DNA of 64,000 nt, from positions 1 to 64,000 of the forward strand of contig NZ_JBFNQN010000006.1 in NCBI RefSeq assembly GCF_040796495.1. Reading direction: 5' to 3'. Shown here one piece after another: positions 25,804 through 34,631 of this stretch; position 1 is the first letter of the stretch; each line of letters begins with the position of its first letter. Under the pieces are notes generated by a model, which was not told where the DNA came from, ran no database searches, and saw only the letters and a program-made list of their open reading frames with translations. Position numbers and translations under genes: made by a program. The stretch is from Kineococcus endophyticus. Its GTDB lineage: Bacteria; Actinomycetota; Actinomycetes; Actinomycetales; Kineococcaceae.

Positions 25804-26505
25804 ATGACGCTCGTGGATCAGACGAGGACCCGTCGTGCACCGGCGCCCAGCCGCCAGATGCTCGCGGACCACGTCTACGACGCCGTGCTGGACCTCCTCA
25901 TCGACGGCGAGCTCAAGGCCGGTGCGGCGCTGGGGATCGACGGGCTCGCCCGCGAGTTCGGCGTCTCGCAGACCCCCGTCCGCGAGGCCCTCGCGCGTCT
26001 GGAGTCCACCGGGCTCGTGCGGCGCACCGCGCTCAAGGGGTACCGGGTGGCGCCCGTGGCGACCCCCGAGGAACTCGTCCGCCTCATGCAGGCCCGGCTC
26101 GTCCTGGAACCCGCGCTCGCCGAGATGGCGGCCGAACGCCTCACCCCGCAGGTGCTGGCCGACCTCGAACAGGCCGTGCACGACCTCGCCACCGCCCCGC
26201 TGGGGCCCGCGTTCCACGAGTTCCGCCAGTACTGGGAAGCCGACGAACGCTTCCACCGCATCATCGCCGAGGCCACCGGCAACGAGTTCCTGCTCTCGGC
26301 CTACCAGGCCCTCGGCGGCCAGATCCAGCGCTTCCGCCTCTTCGGCGGCGGGGGCGTCACCGACTCCGACCACTGCGTCGCCGAGCACACCCGCGTGCTC
26401 GAGGGTCTGCGCACCGCTGACCCGGCCACCGCTCACGCGGCGATGGCCGCCCACATCACCGAGGCGCGCGACCGCGCCCTCGGGGCGTACGACGCCCCCG
26501 CCTGA
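25804..26505 (+). CDS. GntR-family transcriptional regulator, FadR/FCD subfamily
   Basis: A 233-residue repressor. The N-terminal winged helix contains LAREFGVSQTPVREALARLESTGLVRR (about 49-75). The C-terminal FCD domain has metal-binding His candidates in DERFHRIIAEATGN and CVAEHTRVLEGL. The start is ATG at 25804 with GGGAGG upstream. As the first gene of the xyloside operon it probably senses a sugar or sugar acid and controls its own promoter through the GATCGTGCACGATC palindrome. Confidence 0.92.
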   Translation: MTLVDQTRTRRAPAPSRQMLADHVYDAVLDLLIDGELKAGAALGIDGLAREFGVSQTPVREALARLESTGLVRRTALKGYRVAPVATPEELVRLMQARLVLEPALAEMAAERLTPQVLADLEQAVHDLATAPLGPAFHEFRQYWEADERFHRIIAEATGNEFLLSAYQALGGQIQRFRLFGGGGVTDSDHCVAEHTRVLEGLRTADPATAHAAMAAHITEARDRALGAYDAPA

Positions 26506-26565
26506 GCACCTCGCACCCGACTCGCCGGTCGTCACCCGGCTGAACCCTGCCCTGGAGGGCCCACC

Positions 26566-28290
26566 ATGAGCACCAGCACTGCTCACAACCCCGGTCTGTC
26601 GACCGACACGAACCACTTCCCCCGCTCCGCGCCGAGCGACCCGAACGCGCCGCACGTCGAGTCCGCCACCGTCGTCGTCGACGCGGCCAGCGACCGCGGC
26701 CCGCTCACCCGGTTGTGGGAGAGCATCGGCTACGACGAGATCAACTGGACGTACACGGCCACCGGCCGGACCCTCCTGAACACCTTCGGCGACCTGTCGC
26801 CGCGGCCGTTCCTCATCCGTCCCCACTACGTCTTCTGCTCGGGTTCCGGGTTCGGCATCCCGCACTGGGGGAACGGCAACGTCTACCACGAGGACGCCGA
26901 CGGGAACCCGTACTACGACTTCACCATCGCCGACCAGACCTACGACGCCATCGTCGAGGCGGGCCACCACGTGCTCATGGAGATCGCGTTCACCCCGCGC
27001 GACCTCCTGCCCCCGGAGGCCGACGAGCTGACCGTCGTCCCCAGCCCGACCGTGTACAGCAACTACGAGGCCGGCGCCTGGGCGTACCCGCCCAAGGACT
27101 ACGAGAAGTGGCGCGGTCTCGTCGCGGCCCACGTGCAGCACTGCGTCGAGCGCTACGGCGTCGCCGAGGTCCGCGAGTGGCTCTTCGAACTCTGGAACGA
27201 ACCGGACATCTTCTACTGGAAGGGCACCCCGGAGCAGTTCTGCGACCTGTACCGCGTCACGGCCGAGGCCGTCCGCAGCGTCCTGCCGGACGCGAAGGTC
27301 GGCGGGCCCGCGGTGACGGGTGGTGGGGTGGAGTTCCTGCGCACTTTCCTGTCGTACACCTCCGAGCACGACGTCCCCCTCGACTTCGTCTCCTTCCACA
27401 CCAAGGGATCGGCGTTCACCCCCTGGCGCGTCTACGGCCCGACGGGTGCGCCCGCGCCGGAGAAGCAGAACCCCTCGACGCACAAGATGCTCTACGAGAT
27501 CCGCCGCATGCAGCGCGTCGTCGCCGAGTTCCCGCAGTACCACGGCCTGCCCGCCATCGTCGACGAGTGCGACGCGGGCGTCCCCGCGCACTACAGCGTC
27601 TACGACAACGCGAACTTCCAGTTCCAGAACACCGAGTACTACCCGGTGTTCCAGGTCAAGCTGTTCAAGAAGATCCTCGACCTCAACGAGACCGAGACCG
27701 TCACGGTCGAGCAGGCCACGTCGTGGAGCTTCTACTTCGAGGGCGAGCGGTACTTCGAGGGGACGCGGGCGTTCCTCACCGCCGGCGGGATCGAGAAGCC
27801 GCTGCTGAACGCCTACCGCATGGTCTCCCGCCTCGGCGGCCGCCGGCTCACCGCGGTGTCGGACGCCATGAGCCCGGTCGAGGACCTCGACGCCGGGGAC
27901 GGCCGCAGCATGGCCGAGGAGGTCGACACCCTGGCCTCCGCCGACGCCGCCGGCCGCGTCAGCGTCCTCGTCTGGCGGCACACCGACGACCAGTACCACG
28001 AGGACACCCGGTCGACCCCGGTCGCGCTGCGGGTGGAGAACCTGCCCGACGGCACGTACTCGCTGCACCACCACCGCATCGACGCCACCCACAGCAACGC
28101 GCACACCGCGTGGACGGAGCAGGGCAGCCCGCAGAACCCGACGGCCGAGCAGCTCGCCGCGGTGAAGGCCCGGCAGGGTCTGGAGGAACTCGAACCCGCC
28201 CGCGACGTCACCGTCAGCGGGGGCACGTTCTCGGCCACCGTCGAGCTCCCGCTGCCGTCGGTGTCCCTCCTCGTGCTGGAACCGCGGTGA
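26566..28290 (+). CDS. Glycoside hydrolase family 39, beta-xylosidase-like
   Basis: A 574-residue protein with the clan GH-A/GH39 layout. The acid/base is in LFELWNEPDIFYW (near residue 212), the probable nucleophile is in AIVDECDAGVPAHY (near 335), and a C-terminal beta-sandwich follows. The N-terminal TRLWESIGYDEINWTYT block is typical of GH39 xylosidases. There is no signal peptide, so it should hydrolyse imported xylo-oligosaccharides in the cytoplasm. Related GH39 enzymes include alpha-L-iduronidases, so specificity is a prediction. Its stop overlaps the GTG of the aldo/keto reductase gene. Confidence 0.88.
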   Translation: MSTSTAHNPGLSTDTNHFPRSAPSDPNAPHVESATVVVDAASDRGPLTRLWESIGYDEINWTYTATGRTLLNTFGDLSPRPFLIRPHYVFCSGSGFGIPHWGNGNVYHEDADGNPYYDFTIADQTYDAIVEAGHHVLMEIAFTPRDLLPPEADELTVVPSPTVYSNYEAGAWAYPPKDYEKWRGLVAAHVQHCVERYGVAEVREWLFELWNEPDIFYWKGTPEQFCDLYRVTAEAVRSVLPDAKVGGPAVTGGGVEFLRTFLSYTSEHDVPLDFVSFHTKGSAFTPWRVYGPTGAPAPEKQNPSTHKMLYEIRRMQRVVAEFPQYHGLPAIVDECDAGVPAHYSVYDNANFQFQNTEYYPVFQVKLFKKILDLNETETVTVEQATSWSFYFEGERYFEGTRAFLTAGGIEKPLLNAYRMVSRLGGRRLTAVSDAMSPVEDLDAGDGRSMAEEVDTLASADAAGRVSVLVWRHTDDQYHEDTRSTPVALRVENLPDGTYSLHHHRIDATHSNAHTAWTEQGSPQNPTAEQLAAVKARQGLEELEPARDVTVSGGTFSATVELPLPSVSLLVLEPR

Positions 28291-29120
28291 CCGCCCCCGA
28301 ACTGGACGCCGTCCGGCTCGTTGACGGCGTCGCGGTACCGCAGCTGGGGGTCGGGGTCTTCCAGGTCCCGCCGGACGACGCCCAGCGCGTCGTCGAGGAC
28401 GCCCTGGACCTGGGGTACCGGCACGTCGACACCGCGGCCGCCTACGTCAACGAGGCCGGCGTCGGGGCCGCCCTGGCGGCGAGCGGGCTGCCCCGCGAGG
28501 ACGTGTTCGTCACGTCCAAGCTGCGCAACGGCGACCAGGGCTACGACTCCACGCTGCGCGCGTACGACGACACGTGCACCCGGTTGGGGCTCGAGCAGCT
28601 CGACCTCTACCTCGTGCACTGGCCCAACCCGGCGGCCGGCCGCTACGCCGACAGCTGGCGCGCCCTGCAGCGGCTGCACGCCGACGGACGGGTCCGGGCG
28701 GTCGGGGTCTCGAACTTCCTCGTCGAGCACCTCGACGCCCTGGACGGGGTCCCGGCGGTCAACCAGGTCGAACTGCACCCGACGTACCAGCAGCGCGACC
28801 TCGTCGCGGCCTGCCGGGAGCGCGGCATCGTCGTGGAGGCGTACTCCCCGCTCGGGCAGGGCGCCGACCTCGCCGACCCCGTCGTCGTCGGCATCGCCGA
28901 CAGCCACGGCGTGAGCCCCGCCCAGGTCGTCCTGGCCTGGCACCTCCAGTCCGGGCACGTCGTCATCCCCAAGTCCAGCCGCCGGGAGCGGCTGGCCGAG
29001 AACCTGGCCGCCGCGGAACTGGTCCTCACCGAGGACGAGCTGACGGCGGTGAGCGCGCTGGACCGGGGCCACCGGACCGGCGGCGACCCGGCCACCTTCT
29101 CGCTCAGCCAGATCCGGTAG
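28287..29120 (+). CDS. Aldo/keto reductase
   Basis: A 277-residue (alpha/beta)8 reductase with the full catalytic tetrad: Asp and Tyr in HVDTAAAYVNE, Lys in FVTSKLRNG, and His in DLYLVHWPN. The NADPH-binding C terminus has IPKSSRRERLAEN. It resembles 2,5-diketo-gluconate reductase-like members. The GTG overlaps the GH39 stop (GTGA), so reduction of the released sugar or its product is likely coupled to hydrolysis. A close relative lies at 55853-56674. Confidence 0.9.
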   Translation: MTAPELDAVRLVDGVAVPQLGVGVFQVPPDDAQRVVEDALDLGYRHVDTAAAYVNEAGVGAALAASGLPREDVFVTSKLRNGDQGYDSTLRAYDDTCTRLGLEQLDLYLVHWPNPAAGRYADSWRALQRLHADGRVRAVGVSNFLVEHLDALDGVPAVNQVELHPTYQQRDLVAACRERGIVVEAYSPLGQGADLADPVVVGIADSHGVSPAQVVLAWHLQSGHVVIPKSSRRERLAENLAAAELVLTEDELTAVSALDRGHRTGGDPATFSLSQIR

Positions 29121-29134
29121 GGAGGGAACCCTCG

Positions 29135-30109
29135 ATGGCGAGAACGATCAGCCCGCCTCCGGCCGTGGCTCCGACGGAGCTCGCGACCAGCCGACGCCGC
29201 CCGCGCGGCGTCGACACCCGCCGCCAGACGATCTGGATCTGGGCGTTCCTGACCCCGACGATCGTCCTCTACGGCCTCTACACGCTGTACCCGATCGTGG
29301 CGAGCTACTGGTACTCGCTCGTGGAGTGGAACGGGTTCTCCTCCAGCCAGCGCTTCGTCGGGATCAGCAACTACCAGGCCGTCCTGGCCGACCCGGCGTT
29401 CTGGTCGTCGGTGAAGATCACCCTCGTCTTCATGCTGTTGGTGGCACCGGCCCGGATCCTGCTCAGCCTGCTGCTGGCCATGCTGCTCAACTCGCCCAAG
29501 CTCCCCCTGCGGAACTTCTTCCGGACGGTCTACTTCCTCCCCGTGGTCACGACGACCGCCATCGTCGGGGTCGTCATGCAGTTCGTCTTCGACCCGGCCA
29601 GCGGCCCGTTCACGGCGTTCCTCAAGGCGCTGGGGGCCGACACCGGGATCGACTTCCTCGGCGACTCCGGGACGGCCCTCGTCACGGCCGCCGCGGTGTA
29701 CGTGTGGAAGTTCTTCGGGATCACGATGGTCTACTGGCTCGCCGCCCTGCAGACCATCCCGAACGAGCTCTACGAGGCGGCGCGCATCGACGGCGCCGGG
29801 TCGTTCCACATCTTCCGGTACGTCTCGCTGCCCCTGCTCATGCCGTTCCTGCTCATCATCACCGTGCTCACGGTCGAGGACACGTTCCACGCCTTCGACC
29901 TCATGCAGACGATGACGGGTGGCGGGCCGTTCTTCTCCACCGAGATCATCGAGATCTACATCTACCGCTGGGCGTTCAGCGCCTCCATCCCGCAGCTCGG
30001 CTTCGCCTCGGCGGCCGCCGTCCTGTTCGGGCTGTTCGTCATGGTCGTCGGTGCGCTGCAGGCCTGGGCGCTCGTCGTGGCACGGCGCAGCCGGAAGGAG
30101 CTCTCGTGA
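29135..30109 (+). CDS. Sugar ABC transporter permease, MalF/UgpA type (xyloside operon)
   Basis: A 324-residue six-segment membrane protein with the EAA loop YEAARIDGAGSFHIFRYVSLP (about 212-232). The start is ATG at 29135 with GGGAGGG upstream. It pairs with the permease that follows, whose GTG overlaps its stop. Unusually for such operons the binding protein gene comes after both permeases. Confidence 0.92.
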   Translation: MARTISPPPAVAPTELATSRRRPRGVDTRRQTIWIWAFLTPTIVLYGLYTLYPIVASYWYSLVEWNGFSSSQRFVGISNYQAVLADPAFWSSVKITLVFMLLVAPARILLSLLLAMLLNSPKLPLRNFFRTVYFLPVVTTTAIVGVVMQFVFDPASGPFTAFLKALGADTGIDFLGDSGTALVTAAAVYVWKFFGITMVYWLAALQTIPNELYEAARIDGAGSFHIFRYVSLPLLMPFLLIITVLTVEDTFHAFDLMQTMTGGGPFFSTEIIEIYIYRWAFSASIPQLGFASAAAVLFGLFVMVVGALQAWALVVARRSRKELS

Positions 30110-30996
30110 CCACGCTCACCCGGTCCCCGCGGGCCGCAGCCCCGCCCGCCGAGTCCCTCGGGCGCCGCATCGCCCGCCGCGCGCCCTGGTGGGGTGTGCT
30201 CCTCCTGCTCGCCGTCCTCGCGCTCGTCTGGGTCTACCCCTTCGTGTGGATGGTCTCGGCCTCGCTCAAGAGCTCGCTGGAGGTGTTCACCGCCGGGCTG
30301 AAACTCGTGCCGGAGGACTTCGCGTGGGAGAACTACTCCCGGGCGTGGACCGACGCGAACTTCGGCCGGTACATGGTCAACACCGTGATCCTCACGGTGT
30401 CGACGGTCGTCATCGTCGTCGTCCGCTGCGCCCTCGCCGGCTACGTGCTCGGCCGCTACCGCTTCCGGGGGCAGAAGGTCATCGTCGGTGTCCTCGTCGC
30501 CACGCTGTTCGTCCCGACCGGCTACACGATCATCCCCATCGTCAAGCTGTCGATGGAGTTGGGGCTGCTGAACTCCCTGACGGGGATGGTGCTGGCCCTC
30601 TCGGGGGCGGCCAACGTGTCGGCCATCCTCATCTACGCCGGCTACTTCCGGCAGCTGCCCAAGGAGCTGGAGGAGGCCGCGACCGTCGACGGGGCGGGTT
30701 TCGGGCGGGTGTTCTTCCAGATCATGCTGCCGCTGTCGATGCCCGTCACCGCCACCGTGGCGCTGCTGACGTTCCTGTCGACCTGGAACGCCTTCTTCCT
30801 GCCGCTGGTGTTCTCCTTCAGCGACCCCGACCTGCGGACCCTGTCGGTCGGGATGCAGGCGTTCGTCGGGGAGAACGCCACCGACTGGTCCGGGATGGCC
30901 GCCGCCGGCGTCATCTCGATCCTGCCCATCGTCGCGCTGTTCCTCTTCCTCCAGCGGTACTTCGTCGAAGGCATCGCCGGAGCCGTCAAGTCCTAG
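30106..30996 (+). CDS. Sugar ABC transporter permease, MalG/UgpE type (xyloside operon)
   Basis: A 296-residue permease with six membrane segments. The first is WGVLLLLAVLALVWVYPFVW, and the EAA loop is LEEAATVDGAGFGRVFFQIMLP. The GTG overlaps the previous stop. It completes the channel; the energising ATPase is not encoded in the operon. Confidence 0.92.
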   Translation: MTTLTRSPRAAAPPAESLGRRIARRAPWWGVLLLLAVLALVWVYPFVWMVSASLKSSLEVFTAGLKLVPEDFAWENYSRAWTDANFGRYMVNTVILTVSTVVIVVVRCALAGYVLGRYRFRGQKVIVGVLVATLFVPTGYTIIPIVKLSMELGLLNSLTGMVLALSGAANVSAILIYAGYFRQLPKELEEAATVDGAGFGRVFFQIMLPLSMPVTATVALLTFLSTWNAFFLPLVFSFSDPDLRTLSVGMQAFVGENATDWSGMAAAGVISILPIVALFLFLQRYFVEGIAGAVKS

Positions 30997-31042
30997 CTCG
31001 CTCCCCACCTCCGCACGACCACTCTCGACGAGGAGAACCGTC

Positions 31043-32482
31043 ATGCCCCAGATCTCGCGCCGCTCGCTGCTCGCCGGCAGCGGTGGACTGTCCGCCCTGG
31101 CCCTGCTCGCCGCCTGCGGAGGCAGCAGCGGCAGCGGCGCCGGCCCCGGTGCCTCCGCCTCCCTGCGGTGGTGGGACCACTTCAGTGCCCTGCAGAAGTT
31201 CCACAAGGAGTGGGCGAAGACCCAGTCGCAGGCCCTCGGCGTCGCCATCGAGTACACCTACAACGACGTCAGCCGCTCCACCGAGGCGCTGCAGCTGGCC
31301 AACCAGTCCAAGCAGCTGCCGGACATCTACAGCAACGTCGTCGGCCTGCCGCTGCCCGCGCTCGTCGCCGAAGGCTGGCTGCACGAGATCACCCTGTCCG
31401 ACCAGGCCAAGGCGGCCCTGCCCGAGGGCGCCTACGCCGAGGGCATCACGACGATCGACGGGAAGCTCTACGGGCTGCCGCTGTTCAGCTACCAGCAGTA
31501 CGCGGCGGCCCAGTGGTTCAACGTCGACGTCATCGGCGACGCGGGCCTGGACCCGGACTCCCCGCCCGCCTCCTACGACGAGTACCGCGCGAACCTGGAG
31601 AAGATCAAGGCGAGCGGTTCGGACGCCGCCCCCATGGTCCTGGCCCTCGGCGGCGTGGCCCGCATGCGGGAGCAGATGGACGACCTGGCGCAAGCCGCCG
31701 GTTTCCCCGGGTTCCAGGGCACCAAGTACACGACGGGCGAGTTCGCGTACGACGACGACACGTACGTCAACGCCATCGAGTTCTGGAAGGAGCTCAACGA
31801 CTCCGGGCTCATCCTCGCCGGCAGCGGCAGCCTGACCGTCGCCGACGCGCGGACCCGGTGGGCCTCCGGCGTCGCCGGCTACTTCCCGGACGGCCCCTGG
31901 TGCGCGGGCGGGGCGAAGAACGTCGTGCCCGCCTTCGTCGAGAAGATGGGCGTCGGGCCGATCCTCACCCCCGACGGCGCGGCACCGACCACCTACCGCG
32001 GGACCCCGCCGTCGCAGTTCTTCATCGCGGGGAACACCAAGAACCCCGAGCAGGCCAACGCCGTCATCGAGTCGATGACGACGACGGACTACCAGAAGGG
32101 CCTGGCAGCCGGCATGGACCAGCCGCCCTTCGACCTCTCGGTGGTCGAGTCGGCCGACGTCATCGCGCCCTACAAGAAGCTTTGCGGCTGGTTCGCCGAC
32201 ACCGTCAAGCGGGCGCCGGAACCCATCGTCCGCAACCCGCAGATCGCCAAGGTGCAGGCGGCGCAGAAGCCCATCAGCCCCCACCTCGGCGACATCGTCC
32301 AGGGGTACCTCGGGGGCGACGTCAAGGACCTCAAGGCCGCGCTGCGCGACCTCAACGCCCGGTCCAGCGCCGACCGCGACCAGGCGATCGCCGCGGCCAC
32401 GGCCGGCGGGGCCCAGGTCTCGCTCGCGGACTACGCGTTCGCGGACTGGCAGCCCGGTCAGGACTGGGTGCGACCCGCCTGA
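31043..32482 (+). CDS. Sugar-binding lipoprotein of the xyloside ABC importer
   Basis: A 479-residue extracellular solute-binding protein. The signal region MPQISRRSLLAGSGG has a twin-arginine pair, and the lipobox LLAAC gives the lipidated Cys near residue 24. A Gly/Ser-rich linker and the two-lobe binding fold follow. The start is ATG at 31043 with GAGGAG upstream. It delivers the sugar to the two permeases encoded just before it. It ends 10 bases before the stop of the convergent dehydrogenase gene. Confidence 0.92.
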   Translation: MPQISRRSLLAGSGGLSALALLAACGGSSGSGAGPGASASLRWWDHFSALQKFHKEWAKTQSQALGVAIEYTYNDVSRSTEALQLANQSKQLPDIYSNVVGLPLPALVAEGWLHEITLSDQAKAALPEGAYAEGITTIDGKLYGLPLFSYQQYAAAQWFNVDVIGDAGLDPDSPPASYDEYRANLEKIKASGSDAAPMVLALGGVARMREQMDDLAQAAGFPGFQGTKYTTGEFAYDDDTYVNAIEFWKELNDSGLILAGSGSLTVADARTRWASGVAGYFPDGPWCAGGAKNVVPAFVEKMGVGPILTPDGAAPTTYRGTPPSQFFIAGNTKNPEQANAVIESMTTTDYQKGLAAGMDQPPFDLSVVESADVIAPYKKLCGWFADTVKRAPEPIVRNPQIAKVQAAQKPISPHLGDIVQGYLGGDVKDLKAALRDLNARSSADRDQAIAAATAGGAQVSLADYAFADWQPGQDWVRPA

Positions 32483-32492
32483 GCCGGGTTCT

Positions 32493-33665
32493 TCAGGAGG
32501 GGGAGAAGACGGCGCGCAGGCAGCCGTCCTCCTTCTCCTTGAAGATCCGGTAGCCCTCCACCGCGTCCTCCAGGGGCATGCGGTGCGTCGCGAGGAACGA
32601 GGTCTGCAGTTCGCCGGCGGCCAGGTGGTGCAGCAGGCGCGGGACGTACCGTTGCCCGTGCTGCTGCGCCGCCCGGATCGTCAGGCCCTTGTTGAGCACG
32701 ACGCCGGTGGGGAAGGAGTCCGTGAGGCCGTAGACGCCGAGCAGTGCCACGACCCCGCCCTTGCGGCAGGCCAGCACGGCCTCCCGCAGCGGCGTCGCCC
32801 GGTCGGTCTCGGCGCGCACCGCCTGCTTGGCGCGGTCGACGACGTTCTGCAGGCCGGTGCCGTGGCCCTCCATCCCGACGGCCTCGACGACGGCGTCCGG
32901 GCCTCGGCCGCCGGTGGCCTCCCGCAACGCCTCCTGCACGCTGTCGACGTCCGAGTAGTCGACCGTCTCCGCGCCCACGTGGTCGCGCGCCGCGGCGAGG
33001 CGCTCGGGGAGGCGGTCCAGGACGATGACGCGCTCGGCGCCGAGGATCTTCGCCCCGGCCGCCGCCATGAGACCGACGGCGCCCGCGCCGAACACGGCGA
33101 CCGTGTCGCCGGGGGAGATGTCGCAGAAGTCCGCGCCCATGAAGCCCGTCGGGACGGCGTCGGAGACGAAGAGCGCCGACAGGTCGTCCACGGCCTCGGG
33201 GACGGGGAAGCAGTTCACGTCGCCGAACGGGACGCGGACGAACTGCGCGTGCGACCCGGCGTACCCGCCGAAGGGGTGGGTGTACCCGTAGATGCCGCCC
33301 GAGGGGTAGCCGAGCAGGGGTTGCTGCGCCGCGGCGTTCGGGTTCGTCGTGTCGCACAACGAGTACAGCTGCCGGTCGCAGTACCAGCAGTTCCCGCACG
33401 CGATGAAGGACGGGACGACGACGCGGTCGCCGACCTTGCGGTCCCGCACCTCCGGGCCCACCTCGACGATCGTGCCCGTGAACTCGTGGCCGAACACGTC
33501 GCCCTTGCGCATGCCCGGCAGGTAGCCGTCGATGAAGTGCAGGTCCGATCCGCACGTCGTCGTGAGGGACACCTCCAGGACGACGTCGCGCGGGTTCACG
33601 ACGTGGGGGTCGGGGACGGTCTCGACGGCGAGGTCGTTGACCCCGTTCCACACGAGGGCGCGCAT
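32493..33665 (-). CDS. Zinc-dependent alcohol dehydrogenase (MDR superfamily)
   Basis: A 390-residue medium-chain dehydrogenase. Catalytic zinc ligands are in TTCGSDLHFIDG and VFGHEFTG; the structural-zinc cysteines are in CGNCWYCDRQLYSLC. The NAD-binding GAGAVGL is near residue 180. The extended loop after the structural zinc resembles formaldehyde-dehydrogenase-like members. The ATG at 33665 shares its last base with the stop of the upstream SRPBCC gene (TGATG). The substrate cannot be assigned. Confidence 0.9.
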   Translation of the reverse strand: MRALVWNGVNDLAVETVPDPHVVNPRDVVLEVSLTTTCGSDLHFIDGYLPGMRKGDVFGHEFTGTIVEVGPEVRDRKVGDRVVVPSFIACGNCWYCDRQLYSLCDTTNPNAAAQQPLLGYPSGGIYGYTHPFGGYAGSHAQFVRVPFGDVNCFPVPEAVDDLSALFVSDAVPTGFMGADFCDISPGDTVAVFGAGAVGLMAAAGAKILGAERVIVLDRLPERLAAARDHVGAETVDYSDVDSVQEALREATGGRGPDAVVEAVGMEGHGTGLQNVVDRAKQAVRAETDRATPLREAVLACRKGGVVALLGVYGLTDSFPTGVVLNKGLTIRAAQQHGQRYVPRLLHHLAAGELQTSFLATHRMPLEDAVEGYRIFKEKEDGCLRAVFSPS

Positions 33666-34192
33666 CAGCGGTCCTCCTCCCGGGTCGTGGGCTGGGGTCC
33701 GAGGGTGGGGATCTCCCCGGTCTGCAGCAGGGCGCGCAACCGGTAGAGGACCGTGAAGTCCGCCGTGCCGCCGGGCAGCTGCGACCTCGCCCGGACCTCG
33801 GACCGGGTTCCGTCGCGGGTGGGGACGACCGTGAACTCGGCCCACGCCTCGACGGCCCGGTCGGCCCCGCCCTCGGTGTCGTCCTCGGGTTCGGCGACAC
33901 CGTCCGTGGCCGTCCGCGCGAACCGGAGGACGTCCACGGTCTCGGTGAGGACCGTCTCGACGGTCTCCCCACCCAGGGTCCACGCGTAGCGGGAACCGTC
34001 CGCGGTCGCCGAGCCGAGGTCGCCGAGCAGGCGCGTCAGGACGGCGGGGTCGCGCAGCGCGGCGAGCACGCTCTCGGCCGGACGTTCCACGGTGAGGGTC
34101 TGCGAGGAGGAACCGGGGTTCGCCCTCGCGTGCGTCAGCAGCTTCGCGGCTGCGTCGCGGGCACCGGTGAGGACGTTGCGGGGCAGGGCCAC
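33665..34192 (-). CDS. SRPBCC-family (START-like) protein
   Basis: A 175-residue protein. From residue 30 it follows the polyketide-cyclase/CoxG-like pattern, beginning SSSQTLTVERPAESVLAALRDPAVLTRLLGDLG and continuing with short beta strands. These helix-grip folds bind hydrophobic ligands. The GTG at 34192 is chosen because GGAG lies eight bases upstream; longer frames would extend into the divergent intergenic region. It is coupled to the downstream dehydrogenase, so it may act on or carry the same substrate. Confidence 0.7.
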   Translation of the reverse strand: MALPRNVLTGARDAAAKLLTHARANPGSSSQTLTVERPAESVLAALRDPAVLTRLLGDLGSATADGSRYAWTLGGETVETVLTETVDVLRFARTATDGVAEPEDDTEGGADRAVEAWAEFTVVPTRDGTRSEVRARSQLPGGTADFTVLYRLRALLQTGEIPTLGPQPTTREEDR

Positions 34193-34360
34193 GGCGCGCT
34201 CCAGGGACGAGGACGGCGGATCGGCGGCTGCTGCACCACGGGCGACGCTACGACCTCCCCGGACGGGGCGCAGCGCGGGAACCTCCGAGGTGCGGACCGC
34301 GCACCACGGCCCACACTCGGAACCGACCGGAACGACCACGACGAGACCGAGGAGAACCCC

Positions 34361-34507
34361 GTGCCCGACTTCGGCGACATCACCGAGAAGGCCAGCGACG
34401 CGGCCATCGACAAGGCCGGCGACGCAGCGGACGCCAAGACCGGCGGCGGCCACGCCGAGCAGGTGGACAAGGCCCAGCAGGCGGCCGACGAGAAGATCGG
34501 CGAGTGA
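34361..34507 (+). CDS. MT0933-like small antitoxin-type protein
   Basis: A 48-residue, highly charged protein with the pattern of the MT0933/Rv0909 antitoxin-like family: a short N terminus (PDFGDITEKASD), then AIDKAGDAADAKTGG and a helical tail DKAQQAADEKIGE. The start is GTG at 34361 with GAGGAG upstream. In mycobacteria the family is annotated as an antitoxin next to an SRPBCC-type toxin (Rv0910). Here an SRPBCC gene lies divergently 168 bases away, which is worth noting. Many actinobacteria also carry orphan copies. Confidence 0.7.
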   Translation: MPDFGDITEKASDAAIDKAGDAADAKTGGGHAEQVDKAQQAADEKIGE

Positions 34508-34511
34508 CCCT

Positions 34512-34567
34512 CGGGGACGCCTGACGTCCCCGGCTCCACAGGCCCGGTCCCCCGGCCGGGCCTGTGG
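34512..34567 (+). terminator. Tandem terminator hairpins after the small antitoxin-like gene
   Basis: The first hairpin is CGGGGACG (34512-34519) with CGTCCCCG (34525-34532). The second is a perfect 12-bp stem, CCACAGGCCCGG (34536-34547) with CCGGGCCTGTGG (34556-34567). Both follow the stop at 34507 closely and precede the next gene. Confidence 0.8.
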
Positions 34568-34631
34568 ACAACTCCCCGGGGCGGTGGTCGTGCCCGCCTA
34601 CGGTGGGGCTCCGCCGATCGAGGGGAGTCCC

